From: Victivallales bacterium
GTDB taxonomy: Bacteria > Verrucomicrobiota > Lentisphaeria > Oligosphaerales > Oligosphaeraceae
Assembly (NCBI GenBank): GCA_017535315.1
Contig: JAFXUD010000057.1
Span: forward strand, 51,109 to 115,108
Length of the DNA: 64,000 bases
Direction: 5' to 3'
Shown: positions 61,186-64,000 of the stretch, piece by piece
Numbering within the stretch: position 1 is the first letter of the stretch
How the letters are laid out: each line of letters begins with the position of its first letter
The notes under the pieces: model-generated
What the model was told of the DNA's origin: nothing
The model's database searches: none
What the model saw: only the letters and a program-made list of their open reading frames with translations
Translations under genes and position numbers: made by a program

Positions 61186-61488
61186 CAAAAAAAGGGAATT
61201 ATGTACTTTAGTTGCCGATTAGACTTCACCAACAGAGAAGAGCCGCGACAGCGGCAGCAGGAACATAGCCGTGGTAGGAGCGAAGCCGCGTAAGCGGCGG
61301 TAAGAGTATAGCCGTGGGTGAAGCGAAGCCGCGACAGCGGCGAAGCGAAACCCACGGTCAGATGACCACCCCGATCCCTGTGCGTCGTGCCGCGTAGCGC
61401 AGCGAAGCGGCAAGGCGCATCTTGGCCATCGACCAGTGAGGGATAATGTCATCAGGAAACTCAAGTAAATTATTCCCCCCCAAAAAAA
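61186..61488. mobile_element. MITE-like element, copy 5 (inserted at tRNA-Tyr terminator)
   Basis: The element at 61194-61480 has imperfect inverted ends GGGAATTATGTACTT / AAGTAAATTATTCCC, the same type as copy 4. It is flanked by CAAAAAAA (61186-61193 and 61481-61488), the right copy being the poly-U tract of the tRNA-Tyr terminator. The interior is the inverse of copy 4 with an extra internal unit of about 42 bp (a second GCCGTGGTAGGAGCGAAGCC block). Confidence 0.82.
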
Positions 61489-61516
61489 ACAGGCACCTGC
61501 GAAATCGCAGGTGCCT
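61482..61516 (-). terminator. Rho-independent terminator of tRNA-Tyr
   Basis: On the minus strand AGGCACCTGCGATTTCGCAG followed by GTGCCT makes an 11-bp stem, then GTTTTTTTTG. The poly-U tract coincides with the target duplication of the adjacent MITE-like element. Confidence 0.88.
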
Positions 61517-61540
61517 TGTATATATAAGGAGGTGTTAAGC

Positions 61541-61625
61541 TGGTGGTAGGACTTGGATTCGAACCAAGGAAAGCATAGCTAGCAGATTTACAGTCTGCCC
61601 CGGTTGGCCACTTCGGTATCCTACC
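61541..61625 (-). tRNA. tRNA-Tyr (GUA anticodon)
   Basis: An 85-nt class II tRNA on the minus strand: acceptor GGTAGGA/TCCTACC, anticodon stem CAGA/TCTG around CTGTAAA (anticodon GTA), a long variable arm, T loop GGTTCGAATCC and encoded CCA (61541-61543). Confidence 0.95.
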
Positions 61626-61911
61626 TTTGTTGCAAACATCTAATAAAATACTTGGATTTTGAATTTTTACAAGTCGGTTGCTTGAAAAAAGTGAAAAAAG
61701 TTTCACCATTGCAATCGAAGAACACTCTTCAAGGAGGTAATATCAAAAGAGCTTTTTCTCTGCTTGGGTACAGGAGAAAATGTTTGATTTTTTGTTTTTG
61801 AAGATTACATTTAATCCGTATGCTAATAAATCTCACAACCATACATCATTGAAACGGGAAATGCAGTTGTATTTCCATGAATTCCAACCATCTTTTCCAA
61901 TAAAAACAACC
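61626..61911. other. Intergenic, nothing assignable
   Basis: AT-rich. GGAGGTAATATCAAAAG (61733-61749) resembles the arm of the trp palindrome at 13233. An upstream in-frame extension of the next gene (from 61780) does not look coding. No promoter is clear enough to call. Confidence 0.4.
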
Positions 61912-63660
61912 ATGATGAAAAAACTGCTTGTTGCATTTGTGATGTGTACACTCGCCTGGAACTCTTTCGCAAAGGAGAAACTGATCTTTTCCTCCACTAT
62001 CGATTTTCTGGATTACGCCTTTCGCCATGGCGACCCCGAACTTGGGTACTATAAACTGGATGACTACGAGGCGGCCATACGCCAGATGGCGGAGGGGGGT
62101 ATCCGCAAAATCTACCTGAGGGTCAATGTCTGCGGTACGACCCACTATCCATCTGAAGTTTCTGCTCAGTATGGCGACAACGACGCCTACCACTGGAAAT
62201 TGGCCGACCGTGCCCGCTATCTCATCAATACCTTCAAGAGATACAACCCCTGCCTGGAAACCATACGCCTGGGGCATAAATACGGCTTAGCGGTCTGGGC
62301 GTGGGAAAGTCTCTACGATGATGCTGGCGTGCAGTATGACGGCACAGGGACGGAGAATTGCCGTGAAATCTACGAAAAACTGGATGGCTGGGCACTTATT
62401 GACCCCTGGTACCTCGACAACATGGATGCTTTTGCCATGCTCGACCCGCTCAAAATCCCCACTGAGGCAGAACGCGTTGTACGGGAGGAGGCTGCCCGCC
62501 GATTCCCCATTGCACGCATCGTCATCACCAACGACAAGATGTTTGCGGAACGCCCCGCCTCACGCATACAATCCGCTGCCGATGTGCTTATTTTGGTCAG
62601 TGACGACAACCGCGTGTTTCGCCCATATAACGGTACCTTTACAGTCCAGGCATCCGAGACGGAGGACAAGCGAAACCGTCTGGAGATTTCGGGGCTTGAC
62701 ATCACGCAGAAATACGTCAAGATCGGCGTGAGCAATATGCCGAAGGATAATGGCTACTCAATTGTGATGACCCATCCGAAGGGGCAATGCCAGGTCTTCA
62801 ACAAGGCGGGCGAAGAGGTTGAAAGCACATGGGGGATATGCAGCGCCATCCACGCTAGCGGTGCTCTGAATTTCGTCTTTGGCGGCTCCGAACGAAACCG
62901 CTCATTTGCGCTGGACTACGGTGACCGTTCCTGCGGCTTCTGCGTAGGTGTCCCTGAACTCTCCCTTCGCGACAAATACTTCTACGGGGTGGCGGAGTTC
63001 ACTGTCCCCAAGGCGATGGAACACAAGGTGGCACGCTTCATCGAACTGGCACGCTACCCATTCGATGGCTTCATGTTCAATACACGCTGCCATAGTGCAG
63101 GCACGACCAGGGGGCCAAATTATGGTTTCAATCCCGAGGTGCTCACGAAGTTCGTTGCACGCCATGGCCACCCATACGCGGGAACCCCCGAGGACATCCA
63201 GGGCATCTTCCAAATCCGCGGCGAATCCGTTGCCGAATTCTTCCGTCGATGCAAGGCGGAAAGTGGCGGACGCCCCATCTACCTCTCTGGCAACATGCCC
63301 CTTGAAATGAAGGACGATCCCGACTACAACCCTTCCTTTGGCCCTCTACCCTGGCTTTACAAGCAGTATTTTGCCGACGGCTCCATTGACGGCATCATGA
63401 TGAGCGGACGGAATTTCCGCAACGGCCACGATTTCTCCGCCTACTTCACGCCCGAAATTACTGGCGGTAGGGACATTAAAATCGGCCTCTTCCGCGAGAT
63501 GGGAACAGGCCGCCCCAAAAACTACCAACTTCTTCCCGACGCCAAGGCGGCTATTGCCAACGGCCTGGCTGAAATCGAACTCTACGAGAGCGTCTGCATC
63601 ACCGACGGCCTCGGTGAGAAAATGGTCTATCCACAAATCAAAGCCGCCTTGGAGGAATGA
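61912..63660 (+). CDS. Exported glycosidase-like TIM-barrel protein
   Basis: 582 residues from ATG 61912, which gives the signal peptide MMKKLLVAFVMCTLAWNSFA. An N-terminal barrel half carries YEAAIRQMAEGGIRKIYLRV, ETIRLGHKYGLAVWAWESLYDD and DPWYLDNMDAFAML. A beta-rich insert covers about 190-330. The barrel resumes with IELARYPFDGFMFNTRCHS and KQYFADGSIDGIMMSGRNF. This split resembles the glycosyl-hydrolase-like family 10/DUF-type barrels of PVC and Bacteroidetes bacteria. Catalytic residues are not certain. No ribosome site is visible. It ends just before a GC-rich tandem repeat. Confidence 0.7.
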   Translation: MMKKLLVAFVMCTLAWNSFAKEKLIFSSTIDFLDYAFRHGDPELGYYKLDDYEAAIRQMAEGGIRKIYLRVNVCGTTHYPSEVSAQYGDNDAYHWKLADRARYLINTFKRYNPCLETIRLGHKYGLAVWAWESLYDDAGVQYDGTGTENCREIYEKLDGWALIDPWYLDNMDAFAMLDPLKIPTEAERVVREEAARRFPIARIVITNDKMFAERPASRIQSAADVLILVSDDNRVFRPYNGTFTVQASETEDKRNRLEISGLDITQKYVKIGVSNMPKDNGYSIVMTHPKGQCQVFNKAGEEVESTWGICSAIHASGALNFVFGGSERNRSFALDYGDRSCGFCVGVPELSLRDKYFYGVAEFTVPKAMEHKVARFIELARYPFDGFMFNTRCHSAGTTRGPNYGFNPEVLTKFVARHGHPYAGTPEDIQGIFQIRGESVAEFFRRCKAESGGRPIYLSGNMPLEMKDDPDYNPSFGPLPWLYKQYFADGSIDGIMMSGRNFRNGHDFSAYFTPEITGGRDIKIGLFREMGTGRPKNYQLLPDAKAAIANGLAEIELYESVCITDGLGEKMVYPQIKAALEE

Positions 63661-63668
63661 TCGGGAGA

Positions 63669-64000
63669 TGCTGCTCATCGCGGCGCGCTGACGCGCCCCG
63701 CGCCTCGCGGGGGCTTTCCCCTTCCCCCTTCCTCTTTCCCGTGCTGCTCGTCGCAGCGCGCTGACGCGCCCCGCGCCTCGCGGGGGCTTTCCCCTTCCCC
63801 CTTCCTCTTTCCCGTGCTGCTCGTCGCAGCGCGCTGACGCGCCCCGCGCCTCGCGGGGGCTTTTCCTGGGGGGAGGGGAACGGGCCGCTGGCCCTTTCCC
63901 CTCCCCCCAGTCCCCCTTCCTCTTTCCCGTGCTGCTCGTCGCGGCGCGCTGACGCGCCCCGCGCCTCGCGGGGGCTTTTCCTGGGGGGAGGGGAAAGGGC
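63669..64000. repeat. 73-bp GC-rich tandem repeat running off the window end
   Basis: Units begin TGCTGCTCGTCGCRGCGCGC and contain GACGCGCCCCGCGCCTCGCG then GGGGCTTTCCCCTTCCCCCT. Starts at 63669, 63742, 63815 and 63930, giving periods 73, 73 and 115; the longer unit carries an inserted CCTGGGGGGAGGGGAACGGG hairpin. The array continues beyond base 64000. No coding potential. Confidence 0.9.

Overview
The window looks like chromosomal DNA from an anaerobic, polysaccharide-degrading bacterium of the PVC superphylum, most likely Lentisphaerota (Victivallales-like). That is an inference. It rests on three tandem prepilin-like genes whose leaders read [20 protein letters not shown] and which end in an H-x9-DG motif, on many large secreted glycoside-hydrolase-like proteins with CBM9-like, discoidin or LamG domains, on two neutral-ceramidase-like proteins, and on an NfnAB electron-bifurcating transhydrogenase. 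No rRNA, plasmid, phage or CRISPR module is visible.

Layout. 1-8.7 kb: end of a DegT aminotransferase, tRNA-Arg, an alkaline-phosphatase-superfamily enzyme, an iron alcohol dehydrogenase, a ceramidase-like enzyme (with a broken second copy of its 3' end on the far side of the dehydrogenase) and a large secreted DUF4838/CBM9-like protein. 9.3-11.6 kb: nfnAB. 11.7-19.4 kb: a complete tryptophan operon on the minus strand, trpL-E-G-D-C-F-B-A plus a translationally coupled amidohydrolase. It has a leader peptide with three Trp codons and a classical attenuator. 20-24.7 kb: sugar isomerase, secreted tyrosine phosphatase, class II aldolase, MBL hydrolase, LamG protein. 25-44 kb: carbohydrate and cell-wall functions (CBM9/discoidin protein, GH20-like protein, FAD oxidoreductase with ferredoxin, AraC regulator, DUF1805, NamZ-like muramidase, secreted glycosidase-like proteins) and a MalY/PatB C-S lyase. 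44-49 kb: ECF sigma factor plus VWA protein, divergent from three tandem prepilin genes behind a near-consensus promoter. 49-61 kb: heparinase II/III-like lyase, an eight-repeat zinc-ribbon protein with a degenerate SGNH domain, Pal, a Nudix-LipA fusion, PIG-L deacetylase, a second ceramidase-like enzyme and an OleC-like ligase. 61.5-64 kb: tRNA-Tyr, a secreted glycosidase-like protein and a GC-rich tandem repeat.

Intergenic DNA is crowded with repeats. A dispersed 190-290 bp inverted-repeat element is present in five copies. Three copies have exact 8-bp target duplications and a fourth has one after allowing slippage in a C tract, so the family looks like non-autonomous (MITE-like) mobile elements. 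One copy splits a former operon and another sits in the poly-U tract of the tRNA-Tyr terminator. Separate families are TTAGTGR heptamer hairpins, GGGACGGGAG hairpins, a trpB/trpA palindrome, a 21-bp minisatellite and a 73-bp tandem repeat. Several of these abut or enter coding ends (trpB, ferredoxin).

The most interesting items are the trp attenuator outside the groups where it is classically described, the zinc-ribbon/SGNH protein, the Nudix-LipA fusion, and the repeat family that keeps one core but has different terminal repeats.
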